The notes beneath the pieces were generated by a model that was not told where the DNA came from, did no database searches, and was given only the letters and a program-made list of their open reading frames with translations. From CAZMCC01 sp964564695 (lineage in GTDB: Bacteria > Planctomycetota > Phycisphaerae > Phycisphaerales > UBA1924), in contig CAZMCC010000018.1 in NCBI GenBank assembly GCA_964564695.1, forward strand, positions 1-43,930: a stretch of DNA of 43,930 nt, read 5' to 3'. Numbering within the stretch: the stretch's first letter is position 1; each line of letters begins with the position of its first letter. Position numbers and translations under genes: made by a program. Shown one piece after another: positions 32,341 through 40,377 of the stretch.

Positions 32341-32556
32341 CGCGGGAACACGGGTCTCCGGCCTGCTGGAGGAGCAGGCCGGACCCGTCCCCGCGATTCG
32401 AGGGCGGACTCTGGTCAGGAGAGACCAAGGCCCCGCTGGACGAAGGAGAGAGCGAGCGCTCCCGCGAAGCGCTCGCACGGAACGCAGCCCGGGTCGGCCT
32501 TGAAGCCGGCTCGGGCTCGTCTGTTTTTGGGGGCTACTTCTGATGTGGGTTGTGCC
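32341..32556 (+). other. Hairpin-rich intergenic region
   Basis: Starting 10 bp after the stop, a strong hairpin at 32350-32388 pairs ACGGGT then CCGGCCTGCT with AGCAGGCCGG then ACCCGT (2-nt bulge, GGAGG loop). A second perfect 9-bp hairpin, GCGAGCGCT / AGCGCTCGC, is at 32452-32476. The terminator at 32486-32528 follows, then the family A element. No coding frame is convincing. Confidence 0.55.
32486..32528 (+). terminator. Rho-independent terminator, plus strand
   Basis: Stem 32486-32498 pairs with 32505-32517 over 13 bp, two of them G-U in RNA, with a 6-nt loop CTTGAA, followed by CGTCTGTTTTT. It closes the transcript of the small membrane protein gene. Confidence 0.75.
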
Positions 32557-32674
32557 TGAACGAGCCCGCGTGCGCAAGCACCGGGTGAACGGCGCCGAGG
32601 GCAACGCCGTCGGACTTATCGATCCCGTCCCGCGCCGCAAGGTTCACCGTGAGCTTGCGCTCACGGCTCGTTCA
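32557..32674. repeat. Family A inverted hairpin pair (118 bp)
   Basis: Left arm 32557-32590 (stem CCCG-c-GTGC / GCAC-CGGG, loop GCAA). Right arm 32642-32674 (in reverse complement, stem CCGTGAGC / GCTCACGG, loop GCAA). TGAACGAGCC and GGTGAAC flanks are conserved in both. In the minus-strand sense the right arm starts 4 bp after the dnaN stop codon. Total length equals that of the copy at 17311, while the 51-bp core is unrelated. Confidence 0.85.
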
Positions 32675-32678
32675 ATCG

Positions 32679-33902
32679 TTACCGCGGCAGCGTCACCGGC
32701 ATCACCACGTACAGGAAATCGCTCGCCGCCGAGCGGATCAGCCCCGGCTTGTCCGGGCCCTTGAGCTCGACGATCACCTCGGCCTCGTCGCACACCCGCA
32801 GCACGTCCGCGATGAACGCCGGGTTGAACGAGATCTCCAGGTCGTCGCCCTCGTAGCCGTTGAGCTGGACGTCGATCTCCGCCTCGCCCATCTCGGGCGC
32901 ACGGCTCGACAGCGTGAGCTTCTTCGTGTCGGCCTTGAACGTCATCCGCACGCCGCGCGACTCTTCGTTCGTGAGCACCGACGCCTTGCGCACCGCGAGG
33001 CTCAGCTCGTCGCGCCCGGCCTTGACGGTGCGGTTCTGGTCCTTGGGGATCACGTCCTCGTACGGAGGGAACGCGCCCTCGACGAGCGTCGACGAGAGAA
33101 CCGCACGCGGCGCGACCGGCTTCTTGCCCTGGGCCGCCGGCTCGAACGCGAAGAAGATCCGGTTTTCGGTGACGGCGACGCGGACCTGCTCCTCGTCGTC
33201 GGCCCTGAGCTTGCTGAGGATGTTCAGGGCCTTGCCGGGGATGATGCACGACACGGCCGCCGCACCCTTCTCGGCCCCCGACAGCGTGGCCCGGGCCACG
33301 GCGAGCCGGCGTCCGTCGGTGGCGACCATCTCGAGCTTCTTCCCGTCGCGCTTCAGCAGCACGCCGTTGATCGCGTACCGCGAAGTCTCCCGGGCCGTCG
33401 CGAACGAGGTCCGCGCCACGAGCGAGAGCAGCGCCCCGGACGTCTGGCTGAAGGTGGTCCGCGGCGCCTCGGCGTCGGTGCCGGCGATGATCTTCGCGAA
33501 GTCGGGCACCGGCGGGTACTCGCTCGCCGGATAGCCCAGCACGCGGAAGTGCGCGTTCTGCCCGCGGATGTGCAGCGTGTCGCCCCCGCCGCCCGAGCCG
33601 GAGCTCGTCTCGAGGTTCAGGGTCGGCTCGCCCTCCTCCGCCGACACGATGCCGCGCAGCTTGTCGGCCGGCACAAGGGCCTGGCCGGGCTCCACGACGT
33701 CGACATTGGCGAGGCTCACGACCAGCGACGTTTCGCCGTCGGCTCCGGTGAGCGTCAATTCACCCACGCCCCCGGCCCCGGCGCCCTTGGTGGCGACGAT
33801 TTTGATGCACGAAAGCTGCGGCGTAGGCGTGCGGGAGGGAACGACGGCCGCGACGAGGTTGACCCCGTCGAGCAGCGCTCCGCGATCACAGACGACCTTC
33901 AT
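32679..33902 (-). CDS. dnaN: DNA polymerase III beta sliding clamp
   Basis: 407 residues (usual length 365-380). The protein forms the dimeric ring that tethers polymerase to DNA. Three repeated clamp domains are visible. Key segments are MKVVCDRGALLDGVNLV at the start, TSRYAINGVLL and ATDGRRLAVARA in domain 2, FPPYEDVIP, and the C-terminal YVVMPVTLPR, the conserved clamp end. Small insertions account for the extra length (AGAGGVGE near 42, SGSGGGG near 102, EPAAQGKKPVAP near 255). dnaA, recF and gyrB, frequent neighbours, are absent from the window. The gene is divergent from the dehydrogenase-like gene and ends 4 bp before a family A hairpin. Confidence 0.93.
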   Translation of the reverse strand: MKVVCDRGALLDGVNLVAAVVPSRTPTPQLSCIKIVATKGAGAGGVGELTLTGADGETSLVVSLANVDVVEPGQALVPADKLRGIVSAEEGEPTLNLETSSGSGGGGDTLHIRGQNAHFRVLGYPASEYPPVPDFAKIIAGTDAEAPRTTFSQTSGALLSLVARTSFATARETSRYAINGVLLKRDGKKLEMVATDGRRLAVARATLSGAEKGAAAVSCIIPGKALNILSKLRADDEEQVRVAVTENRIFFAFEPAAQGKKPVAPRAVLSSTLVEGAFPPYEDVIPKDQNRTVKAGRDELSLAVRKASVLTNEESRGVRMTFKADTKKLTLSSRAPEMGEAEIDVQLNGYEGDDLEISFNPAFIADVLRVCDEAEVIVELKGPDKPGLIRSAASDFLYVVMPVTLPR

Positions 33903-34261
33903 TTGGCGGGTGCTCCTCTGGGGCGCCGAAACGCCCGGATGAGTGTACCGCGCCCACCCACGGCCCGGAGGCCCTATCCGTAGAAGTTCTCCGGACCCTA
34001 CCCCCCAAGCCGTAGGCCCCCGGCGGCCCGTTATCGCGCGGAACTTGCCGGGCCTCTCCTGCGGATCGTGTGGCGTCCGAACCGGGGTGGGGTAGATTTA
34101 TGGGGCCGTGTCGCCGTGGGCGCGCGGCGATTGCCCAATGGAAAGGGCCGATGTAATTCATCCCGGCGTTGCCCGCCATCGTGTCCGGGCGACATTTGGA
34201 TGGGAGCGGCGGCCCAACGAGAGACATTGTCGACGGATCGAACCGTCGGCTTGGAGGTGTT
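33903..34261. other. Divergent promoter region between dnaN and the dehydrogenase-like gene
   Basis: 359 bp with no convincing coding frame. An AT-richer patch (GGGTAGATTTATGG near 34090) may be part of the plus-strand promoter. GGAGG precedes the start at 34262. I saw no DnaA-box cluster and no strong hairpin here. Confidence 0.4.
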
Positions 34262-36424
34262 ATGTCGAGCATCAAGACAGCGTGGCAGGGACTTCTCAGC
34301 ATCACGGCCTGTGCGGCAGCCCTCGGCGGCGCATCGGGCGCCCTGGCCCAGGAAAAGCCCCAGGGCCCCACGAACATGGACACGGTCCGGGTGGCGGCCG
34401 GCCTCACCCTCCCCGTCTACGCCACCAACGCGTTCCCCACCGACTTCAACCGAATCTTCGTTGTTGAGCAGCGCTCCGGCACCACCGGACGCATCCGCAT
34501 CGTCAACAACCTCTACGGCACCCCGGCCCTCGCCGCCACGCCCTTCATCAGCATCTCCCCCGTCGCCACCGGCAACGAAGAGGGCCTCCTGGGCCTCGCC
34601 TTCCACCCCGACTATGCCAACAACGGCTACTTCTACGTCTACTTCACCAACTCCAGCGGCAACAACGTCATCCGGCGTTACCGCGCCAACGGCCCCAACT
34701 TCGCCATCGCCACCACCGCCGACACCGCCACCGCCAGCGATGTCATGACCATCAGCCACCCCACCCAGAGCAACCACAACGGCGGCTGGATGAGCTTCGG
34801 CCCAGACGGCTACCTCTACATCGCCACCGGTGACGGCGGCTCCGCCAACGACCCCCCGGGCAACGCCCAGAACGTCAACGAACTCAAGGGCAAGATGCTC
34901 CGCATTGACATCGACGGCGCCGATAACCTCCCCGGCAACGACGACGACGACGGCGACGTCGACGTGCCCCCCTCCACCAACGGCTACACCAACCCCGCCG
35001 ACAACCCCTTCTTCGGCGCCACCGCCGGACGCGACGAGATCCTCTGCGTCGGCCTCCGCAACCACTGGCGCAACGCCTTCGACCGCGAGACCGGCGACCT
35101 CTACATCGCCGACGTCGGCCAGAACGCCTGGGAAGAGATCAACGTCCGCGAGTTCGACGTCCCCACAACCCCCGTCACCAACTACGGCTGGCGCTGCATG
35201 GAAGGCACCGTCTGCACCGGCCTCACCGGCTGCACCTGCAACGGCCCCGCCCTCACCCTCCCCGTCCACACCTACGGGCACACCGGCGGCGCGTGCTCCC
35301 TCACCGGCGGCGAGGTCTACCGCGGCTGCTCCATGCCCGACATGCAGGGCCTCTACTTCTACGCCGACTACTGCTCCAACCAGATCTTCTCCTTCCGCTA
35401 CGACCGCGCCACCAACACCATCAGCGAACTGACCAACCGCACCGCCGAGCTCGCGCCCGGCGGCGGCCTCTCCATCGGATCCGTCACCAGCTTCGGCCTC
35501 GACGCCTACAACGAGGTCTACATCGTCGACCAGGGCGGCGAGCTCTACCGCATCATCCCCACGCCCCCGCCCCCGGGCCCCGACTGCAACGCCAACGGAC
35601 GCAACGACGCCTGCGACCTGCTCGCCAACCCCGCCGCCGACTGCAACGACAACGGCACGCTCGACTCCTGCGACATCGTTTCCAACCCGGCGCTCGACTG
35701 CAACAGCAACGGGTCCATCGACTCCTGCGAGATCGCCGCCAACCCCGCGCTCGACTGCGACGCCAACGGCGCCCTCGACTCCTGCCAGATCGCTTCCAAC
35801 CCAGCGCTCGACTGTGACGGCAACGCCACCCTCGACAGCTGCGAGCTCGCCGCCAACGACTGCAACGAGAACGGGACCCTCGACGCCTGCGACATCTCGG
35901 CCAACCCCGCCCTTGACTGCGACACCAACGGGACCCTCGACTCGTGCGAGCTTGCCGAGAACGACTGCGACAAGAGCGGCACCCTCGACGCCTGCGACAT
36001 CGCCGCCGACCCCACCCTCGACTGCGACGACAACGACACCATCGACTCCTGCGAACTCGCCGAGCACGACTGCAACCAGAACTCCACGCTCGACGCCTGC
36101 GACATCGAGGCCGGCGCCTCCCGCGACTGCTTCGACTTCGACGCCCCGCAGGTCCCCGGCGGCCCCTACGTCGCCGGCGGCGCCAACGGCATCCCCGACG
36201 AGTGCGAGTGCGTCGCCGACTGGAACCGCGACGGCGTCTCCAACTCCGCCGACGTCGGCGAGCACATCAACACCTTCTTCGCCGACGACGCCACCGGCGG
36301 CAAGACCCTCGGCGCCGACATCGACTGCAACGGCGTCTCCAACTCCACCGACGTCGGTGAGTTCATCAACATCTACTTCGCCGCCCAGGCCGGCCAGCTG
36401 CCCTTCTCCGGCTGCACCCTCTGA
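34262..36424 (+). CDS. Secreted glucose/sorbosone dehydrogenase-like beta-propeller with Asp/Cys repeats and dockerin-like tail
   Basis: 720 residues from the ATG at 34262 (GGAGG upstream; signal peptide about 1-29). Residues about 36-435 form a PQQ-dependent sugar dehydrogenase-like propeller (VFVVEQ-type strands; EEGLLGLAFHPDYANNGYFY; HNGGWMSFGPDGYLYIATGDGG; GLRNHWRNAFD). Residues about 441-620 hold ten tandem units of 16 or 19 residues with the core DCNxNGTLDSCDI, resembling calcium-binding thrombospondin type-3 or dockerin loops. The end has two dockerin-like units (DWNRDGVSNSADVGEHI; DIDCNGVSNSTDVGEFI). Oxidation of a sugar at the cell surface is the family role; substrate and cofactor use are not shown. 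A strong terminator follows. Confidence 0.82.
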   Translation: MSSIKTAWQGLLSITACAAALGGASGALAQEKPQGPTNMDTVRVAAGLTLPVYATNAFPTDFNRIFVVEQRSGTTGRIRIVNNLYGTPALAATPFISISPVATGNEEGLLGLAFHPDYANNGYFYVYFTNSSGNNVIRRYRANGPNFAIATTADTATASDVMTISHPTQSNHNGGWMSFGPDGYLYIATGDGGSANDPPGNAQNVNELKGKMLRIDIDGADNLPGNDDDDGDVDVPPSTNGYTNPADNPFFGATAGRDEILCVGLRNHWRNAFDRETGDLYIADVGQNAWEEINVREFDVPTTPVTNYGWRCMEGTVCTGLTGCTCNGPALTLPVHTYGHTGGACSLTGGEVYRGCSMPDMQGLYFYADYCSNQIFSFRYDRATNTISELTNRTAELAPGGGLSIGSVTSFGLDAYNEVYIVDQGGELYRIIPTPPPPGPDCNANGRNDACDLLANPAADCNDNGTLDSCDIVSNPALDCNSNGSIDSCEIAANPALDCDANGALDSCQIASNPALDCDGNATLDSCELAANDCNENGTLDACDISANPALDCDTNGTLDSCELAENDCDKSGTLDACDIAADPTLDCDDNDTIDSCELAEHDCNQNSTLDACDIEAGASRDCFDFDAPQVPGGPYVAGGANGIPDECECVADWNRDGVSNSADVGEHINTFFADDATGGKTLGADIDCNGVSNSTDVGEFINIYFAAQAGQLPFSGCTL
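35582..36121 (+). repeat. Coding tandem repeat, ten units of 48 or 57 bp
   Basis: In-frame units each begin GAC-TGC and encode DC(N/D)xNGxxD(S/A)C(D/E)I. 19-residue units carry xxNPAL spacers, and 16-residue units lack the PAL. Later units alternate long and short, which suggests growth by duplication of unit pairs. The sequence is diverged at DNA level, so the repeat is not recent. Confidence 0.8.
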
Positions 36425-36447
36425 TCTGACCCTCGGTTGACATCAAC

Positions 36448-36484
36448 AAGAGCCCGTCCTGTCGTGGGACGGGCTCTTTTCTTT
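36448..36484 (+). terminator. Rho-independent terminator of the dehydrogenase-like gene
   Basis: A perfect 12-bp stem AAGAGCCCGTCC / GGACGGGCTCTT (36448-36459 with 36467-36478) and a 7-nt loop, followed by TTCTTT. It starts 24 bp after the stop. Confidence 0.88.
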
Positions 36485-36755
36485 GGGTGATCGCGGAACG
36501 AGCCCTGAGCGCGAGCTCAGGGTGAACGTTCGCTCGCGTGAGTCGCGCCGGCGAACCGACCGTAACCGTACCGGTGCGGTTCACCCTGTGCTCGCGCACA
36601 GGGCTCGTTACGCGTCGTATCCCAGCCGTTCGATCAACCGCGCCTTCTTTTCTTTGGGTGATCGCGGAACGAGCCCTGAGCGCGAGCTCAGGGTGAACGC
36701 TCGCTCGCGTGAGTCGCGCCGGCGAACCGACCGTAACCGTACCGGTGCGGTTCAC
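36475..36755. repeat. 171-bp direct duplication adjoining an assembly gap
   Basis: Sequence from 36475 recurs from 36646 with a period of 171 bp and one mismatch (36529 T versus 36700 C) until the N-gap at 36756. The first copy ends with the last codons of the GNAT gene (36608-36645 equals 36871-36908). So a second, truncated 3' end of that gene is present. An assembly artefact is likely. Confidence 0.85.
36495..36610. repeat. Family A inverted hairpin pair (116 bp)
   Basis: Left arm 36495-36527 (stem CCCTGAGC / GCTCAGGG, loop GCGA). Right arm 36579-36610 (in reverse complement, stem CCCTGTGC / GCACAGGG, loop GCGA). GAACGAGCC and GGTGAAC flanks are conserved. Within the right arm TTA at 36608-36610 is the complement of the duplicated GNAT stop codon, so the repeat includes the stop. 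Confidence 0.85.
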
Positions 36756-36873
36756 NNNNNNNNNNNNNNNNNNNNNNNNNNNNNNNNNNNNNNNNNNNNN
36801 NNNNNNNNNNNNNNNNNNNNNNNNNNNNNNNNNNNNNNNNNNNNNNNNNNNNNNNCGCGCACAGGGCTCGTTA
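36666..36873. repeat. Family A inverted hairpin pair, second copy, interrupted by the gap
   Basis: The left arm 36666-36698 and core are intact. The right arm breaks at GGTTCAC (36755) and resumes after the Ns with CGCGCACAGGGCTCGTTA. Compared with the first copy, only 8 bp of the hairpin are missing, so the 100 Ns may stand for very little sequence. TTA at 36871-36873 is the GNAT stop. Confidence 0.75.
36756..36855. other. Scaffold gap of exactly 100 N
   Basis: Exactly 100 N, a conventional placeholder for a gap of unknown length. It lies in the right-arm hairpin of a family A element. Confidence 0.98.
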
Positions 36874-37518
36874 CGCGTCGTATCCCAGCCGTTCGATCAA
36901 CCGCGCCTTCACGCCCGCCCACTCCTCGTCCAGGATGCTGAACATGGCCGTGTCCCGCACGAACCCGTCGACCACGATCATGTGGCGCCGCAGCATCCCC
37001 TCGAACGTCGCCCCGAGCTTGAGAATCGCCGCACGGCTGTGCATGTTCCGGGCGTCGCACTTGAGCTGCACGCGCACGCACCCGAGCGCCTCGAATGCGT
37101 GGCGCAGCAGCAGAAGCTTGCACTCGGGGTTCACGCCCGTCCCGCGCACGTTCGGCGCGTACCACGTGAACCCGATCTCGACTCCGCGATGTTCGGGGCG
37201 GATGTCGAGGTAGCTCGTCGACCCCAGGGCAGCCCCGCTCGCCCGGTCGCGCACGAGATACGCCACGCGACTGGACGCGAACTCGCGCTGCAGATGCTCG
37301 CTCACGGCGTCGGGCGTCCACGCCGCGGGCGCCGCCAGGAAGTACCGGAACGTGTCCGGCGGCGTGACCGCGAAGAGCTCCCCCGCGGCCGCGGCGCTGT
37401 TCGCCTTGTCGATGCGCTCAGGCGTGACGGTGCGCCCGGGCGCCACCGTCCACGTCGACGGGTTCGACCAGGCGGCTGCCCAAGCCCCTCGCTCACGCTC
37501 GGGGTTCGTTGCGCTCAT
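36871..37518 (-). CDS. GNAT-family N-acetyltransferase
   Basis: 215 residues from the ATG at 37518, chosen because it overlaps the TGA of the upstream peptidase gene (ATGA). The GNAT fold is seen in YLVRDRASGAALGSTSYLDI, EIGFTWYAPNVRGTGVNPECK (the acetyl-CoA-binding loop, here RGTGVN instead of the usual Q/RxxGxG/A), LLLLRHAFEALGCVRVQLKCDARN and SRAAILKLGATFEGMLRRH. This is the RimJ/RimL-like subgroup that acetylates protein N-termini or small molecules. The N-terminal 20 residues are less conserved-looking. The stop TAA is part of a family A hairpin, and the last codons are duplicated at 36608-36645. Confidence 0.82.
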   Translation of the reverse strand: MSATNPERERGAWAAAWSNPSTWTVAPGRTVTPERIDKANSAAAAGELFAVTPPDTFRYFLAAPAAWTPDAVSEHLQREFASSRVAYLVRDRASGAALGSTSYLDIRPEHRGVEIGFTWYAPNVRGTGVNPECKLLLLRHAFEALGCVRVQLKCDARNMHSRAAILKLGATFEGMLRRHMIVVDGFVRDTAMFSILDEEWAGVKARLIERLGYDA

Positions 37519-39137
37519 CGCCGATAGAACCCCGCCGCGTCCTTCGTGAACTTCTCCAGGTCCGCCCGGCGCAGGTACATCATGTGCCCCGCCCGATAGA
37601 ACGTCTGCGAGATGTTCTTCCGCAGCGTCGCGTCCAGGTCCATGTGATCGACCGTGTACCTCGCCGCGAAGTGCGGCGTCGCCAGGTCGTAATACCCGCT
37701 CATCACCAGCACCCGCAGGTTCGGGTTCTGCGTCATCGCCCCGCGCAGCGACTCGCTCACGTTCACGTACCGCCCGTTGTACGCCCCGAAGTTCCACGGC
37801 TGCACCCGCCCGGTGAGAATCTCGTACGGCACGTCGCTCTCGTACTTCAGCTCCGCCCGCATGTACGCGTTGAGCCCGGCCGTGAACGGCCCCTGCACCA
37901 CCGAGTAGCTGGGGTCATAGTCCGGGGCATTCCCGACGCCGCGCCGGTCGAGCCCGGTGTAACGGCTGTCGAAGCGACCGACGGTCTTGCCGTCGTTGCG
38001 GAGCAGCTCCTTGCAGAACTCCTGGATCTGCGGGCGCAGGTCGGCCTTGAGCAGGTAGTCCTCGCTCAGGCCCGTGAACTTTGAGAGCTGGCGCGCCACC
38101 TCGACCCGCTTCGCCGGCTCGAGGTCCGAGCCCGCCGCGAGCGCGAGCACGTACTCCGTCGACGCCCACTTCTCGACCTCCGCGAGCGTCTTCTCCAGGT
38201 CCGCGTCGAGCGGTGCGGCGAGCTTCTTGTGGTGCCACGCCGTCGCGGCGTATGTCGGCAGGTAGGTCCAGTACGGGAGGTCGTTCCCGACCTCGAACCG
38301 CAGCGTCTGGAAGTTGAGCACCGGCGAGATGAGCAGGATGCCGTTGAGATAAATCCCCAGCGACCCCTGCAGCTCGCGCGAGAGGGCCGCGGCCCGCGTC
38401 GTCCCGTAGCTCTCGCCCGCGAGGTACTTCGGGCTCTCCCAGCGCAGGTTGCGCACGAGGTACAGCCGGATGAACTCCGCCACCGACCGCGCATCCTCGT
38501 CGAGCCCGTGGAACTGGTGCGGGTCTTCCCCCTCCACCGCACGGCTGTACCCCGTGCTTACCGGGTCGATGAACACCAGGTCTGTGAACTCGAGCCAGCA
38601 GAACTCGTTGTCGACCAGGCTGACGGGCCCGGGGAGCATCTCCCCGTCGTCCCCCATCTTGATCCGGCGCGGCCCCAGCGCCCCCATGTGCAGCCACACG
38701 CTCGACGACCCCGGCCCGCCGTTGAACGCGAACGTGATCGGGCGGGCCGCCCGCTGCTCGCGCGGCAGTGCATCAACAGAACCACCTGCGGCAGCAGGCG
38801 GTTGTGCGCCCGTGGCGTCCCCGGCCGGCGGCGCGGGGGTCGCGGGGGTGGGGGGGGTGGCCGGCGCCGTGTCCGGCAGCAGCTCGTACGCAATGTAGAA
38901 GACGTTCGCCTTGGCCTTCTTGCCATCGTCGAGCAGCGGCAGCACGCCGGCCGTGGCGCGATAGCGGAGCTTCTCGCCCCCCAGCGTGATCTCGTGCGTC
39001 GTCACGCTCGGGGCCGGCTCGGCCGGCTTCTTGTCGTCGGGCTTGTCGTCGGCGCGGGCCGCGGCCCCTGCGCACAGCGGGCCGGCAAGACACGCGATGG
39101 CCGCCCAGGCGGCCGCGAAACGGCGGAAGTTGCTCAT
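37515..39137 (-). CDS. S10-family serine carboxypeptidase-like protein, secreted
   Basis: 540 residues from the ATG at 39137. The signal peptide is about 1-29 (AAAWAAIACLAGPLCAGAAARA), followed by an Asp/Lys/Pro-rich linker. The alpha/beta-hydrolase domain has FAFNGGPGSSSVWLHMGALGP (oxyanion hole region), LAGESYGTTRA (catalytic Ser about 241), SGYYDLATP (Asp about 482) and AGHMMY (His about 519). A low-complexity Pro/Ala insert lies at about 90-120. The family removes C-terminal residues from peptides, usually in acidic or extracytoplasmic compartments. It is translationally coupled to the GNAT gene by a 4-nt overlap. Confidence 0.87.
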   Translation of the reverse strand: MSNFRRFAAAWAAIACLAGPLCAGAAARADDKPDDKKPAEPAPSVTTHEITLGGEKLRYRATAGVLPLLDDGKKAKANVFYIAYELLPDTAPATPPTPATPAPPAGDATGAQPPAAAGGSVDALPREQRAARPITFAFNGGPGSSSVWLHMGALGPRRIKMGDDGEMLPGPVSLVDNEFCWLEFTDLVFIDPVSTGYSRAVEGEDPHQFHGLDEDARSVAEFIRLYLVRNLRWESPKYLAGESYGTTRAAALSRELQGSLGIYLNGILLISPVLNFQTLRFEVGNDLPYWTYLPTYAATAWHHKKLAAPLDADLEKTLAEVEKWASTEYVLALAAGSDLEPAKRVEVARQLSKFTGLSEDYLLKADLRPQIQEFCKELLRNDGKTVGRFDSRYTGLDRRGVGNAPDYDPSYSVVQGPFTAGLNAYMRAELKYESDVPYEILTGRVQPWNFGAYNGRYVNVSESLRGAMTQNPNLRVLVMSGYYDLATPHFAARYTVDHMDLDATLRKNISQTFYRAGHMMYLRRADLEKFTKDAAGFYRR

Positions 39138-39223
39138 GGAAAGAGCGTACCGCGCCGGCGCCCTGCAGGGTTGATCCCGGCGTGTCAACCCGCACAGCAA
39201 TCGGTCGCCGCTCCTGGTGACAT

Positions 39224-39799
39224 TCACCCCACGAGGGCCCGCAGCGCTTTCAGATCCAGAACAAACCCCGAGAGCGACAACGATTCGATGGAGTCGCCGC
39301 GGAGGGGCAGCTCCACGAGCCATTCCCCATCCCGCCGGAACAAGCGGGCCCGAGCGTCGCTTGATTCAACGACGATGTACTCGCCAACCCCCGCCCGTTC
39401 GTAGTCGTCACGCTTGGTCGTCAGGTCAAACGCCCGAGTCGCCGGCGAAAGCACCTCGACCACAAGCGTCGGCGCCGCCTCGGCGCGGTCCGTTCGCATC
39501 ACGGCCCGTTTGTCCACGTATGCGATGATGTCCGGCCGGTAGACCGTCCCCGACGCCAGCACAAGGTCCACATCGGCGAGCACTTCGACGTGCGGATTCG
39601 CCCGCCGGAACGTTTCGAGCTGGAACAGGATCTCTCGCACGAGCCGCTGATGGGGGAGCGAAGCGCTGGGCGACATGCAGACCACTCCGTCGACGAGCTC
39701 GATCCGCTCGCGGGTCTCCCCGATGGCGAGAAACTCCGCGGCGGTCATTCGCAGACCGGCGTAGCCGAACTCGTTGGGGAGGCGGGGGGCGGAGGACAT
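39224..39799 (-). CDS. Uma2-family (DUF820) PD-(D/E)XK nuclease-like protein
   Basis: 191 residues from the ATG at 39799 (an in-frame TTG lies at 39805). The order is RIELVDGVVCMSPSASLPHQ, then VDLVLASGTVYRPDIIAYV with the Asp, LVVEVLSPATRAFDLTTKRDDY with the Glu, and YERAGVGEYIVVE. This is the Uma2/DUF820 pattern, a restriction-endonuclease-like fold often found in many copies in cyanobacteria and planctomycetes. The biological role is unknown; some copies travel with mobile DNA. It is a single gene here, followed on the minus strand by the S10 gene after 86 bp. Confidence 0.82.
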   Translation of the reverse strand: MSSAPRLPNEFGYAGLRMTAAEFLAIGETRERIELVDGVVCMSPSASLPHQRLVREILFQLETFRRANPHVEVLADVDLVLASGTVYRPDIIAYVDKRAVMRTDRAEAAPTLVVEVLSPATRAFDLTTKRDDYERAGVGEYIVVESSDARARLFRRDGEWLVELPLRGDSIESLSLSGFVLDLKALRALVG

Positions 39800-39861
39800 A
39801 GGCAATTCTATATCGTGCCGTGCCGGAATGTCGGGCCGGGCGCTCGACTACGGTTCTCACC

Positions 39862-40377
39862 GTGCGAAAGAACGACTCGATCTTCTGGTGGGAGCCCTAC
39901 CGGGCCGCCGTTCGATCCAACATCGCCGACCTTCGGGCCATGGGCGTGCTTCGGCCAGGGTCTTGGATCCGGATCGTGGGAGGGTCCGCTGTGGTCGCCG
40001 CGATCCTGCTTGGCGCGATGCTCCACATGTATCCCGGAATCGCGCTGCCGTGGCGAGAGATTGTGATCGTCCTTGTCCTCTTGCCCGCCATGCTCGTCGT
40101 GAGCACGGGCATGCAGATCCTCGCCCCTCGACTCATCGACGTCCATCCCGAATGGCTGAACATTACGCGCGGCCAATCCGGCTTGCGCATCACGGGCGAT
40201 CGGATCGACCACATCGCGATCATCGATGGGCCCAGCCCGACGCTCAGCGTGACGTACCGCGTCCGTCGTCGGGCACCGCGAACCCGGACCTTCGTACTCG
40301 GGCCGCGCGTCGACCGCGCCGCGCTCGAGGCGATCGTCCGCCAGCTCGCCGACGCCTGCGCCCGGCGCGTCGCCTAG
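39862..40377 (+). CDS. Small membrane protein, unknown
   Basis: 171 residues from the GTG at 39862 (an in-frame GTG at 39820 gives a less natural N-terminus). Two adjacent hydrophobic helices at about 40-95 (RIVGGSAVVAAILLGAML; IVIVLVLLPAMLVVSTGM) are followed by a soluble beta-rich domain (LNITRGQSGLRITGDRIDHI) and an Arg-rich end. It resembles small bacterial proteins with a membrane hairpin and a PH-like domain, but I cannot confirm that. Its stop TAG shares the palindrome CTAG (40374-40377) with the stop of the convergent lpdA gene. Confidence 0.6.
   Translation: MRKNDSIFWWEPYRAAVRSNIADLRAMGVLRPGSWIRIVGGSAVVAAILLGAMLHMYPGIALPWREIVIVLVLLPAMLVVSTGMQILAPRLIDVHPEWLNITRGQSGLRITGDRIDHIAIIDGPSPTLSVTYRVRRRAPRTRTFVLGPRVDRAALEAIVRQLADACARRVA

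Noticed and set aside
35582..36121. Regular repeats that might be read as a CRISPR array
   Set aside because: Units are contiguous, in frame, diverged and encode a clear protein repeat; there are no spacers and no cas genes.
34031..36265. 744-codon minus-strand open frame with repetitive GV-rich product
   Set aside because: Antisense to the dehydrogenase-like gene; its apparent repeats are the complement of the Asp/Cys coding repeats.
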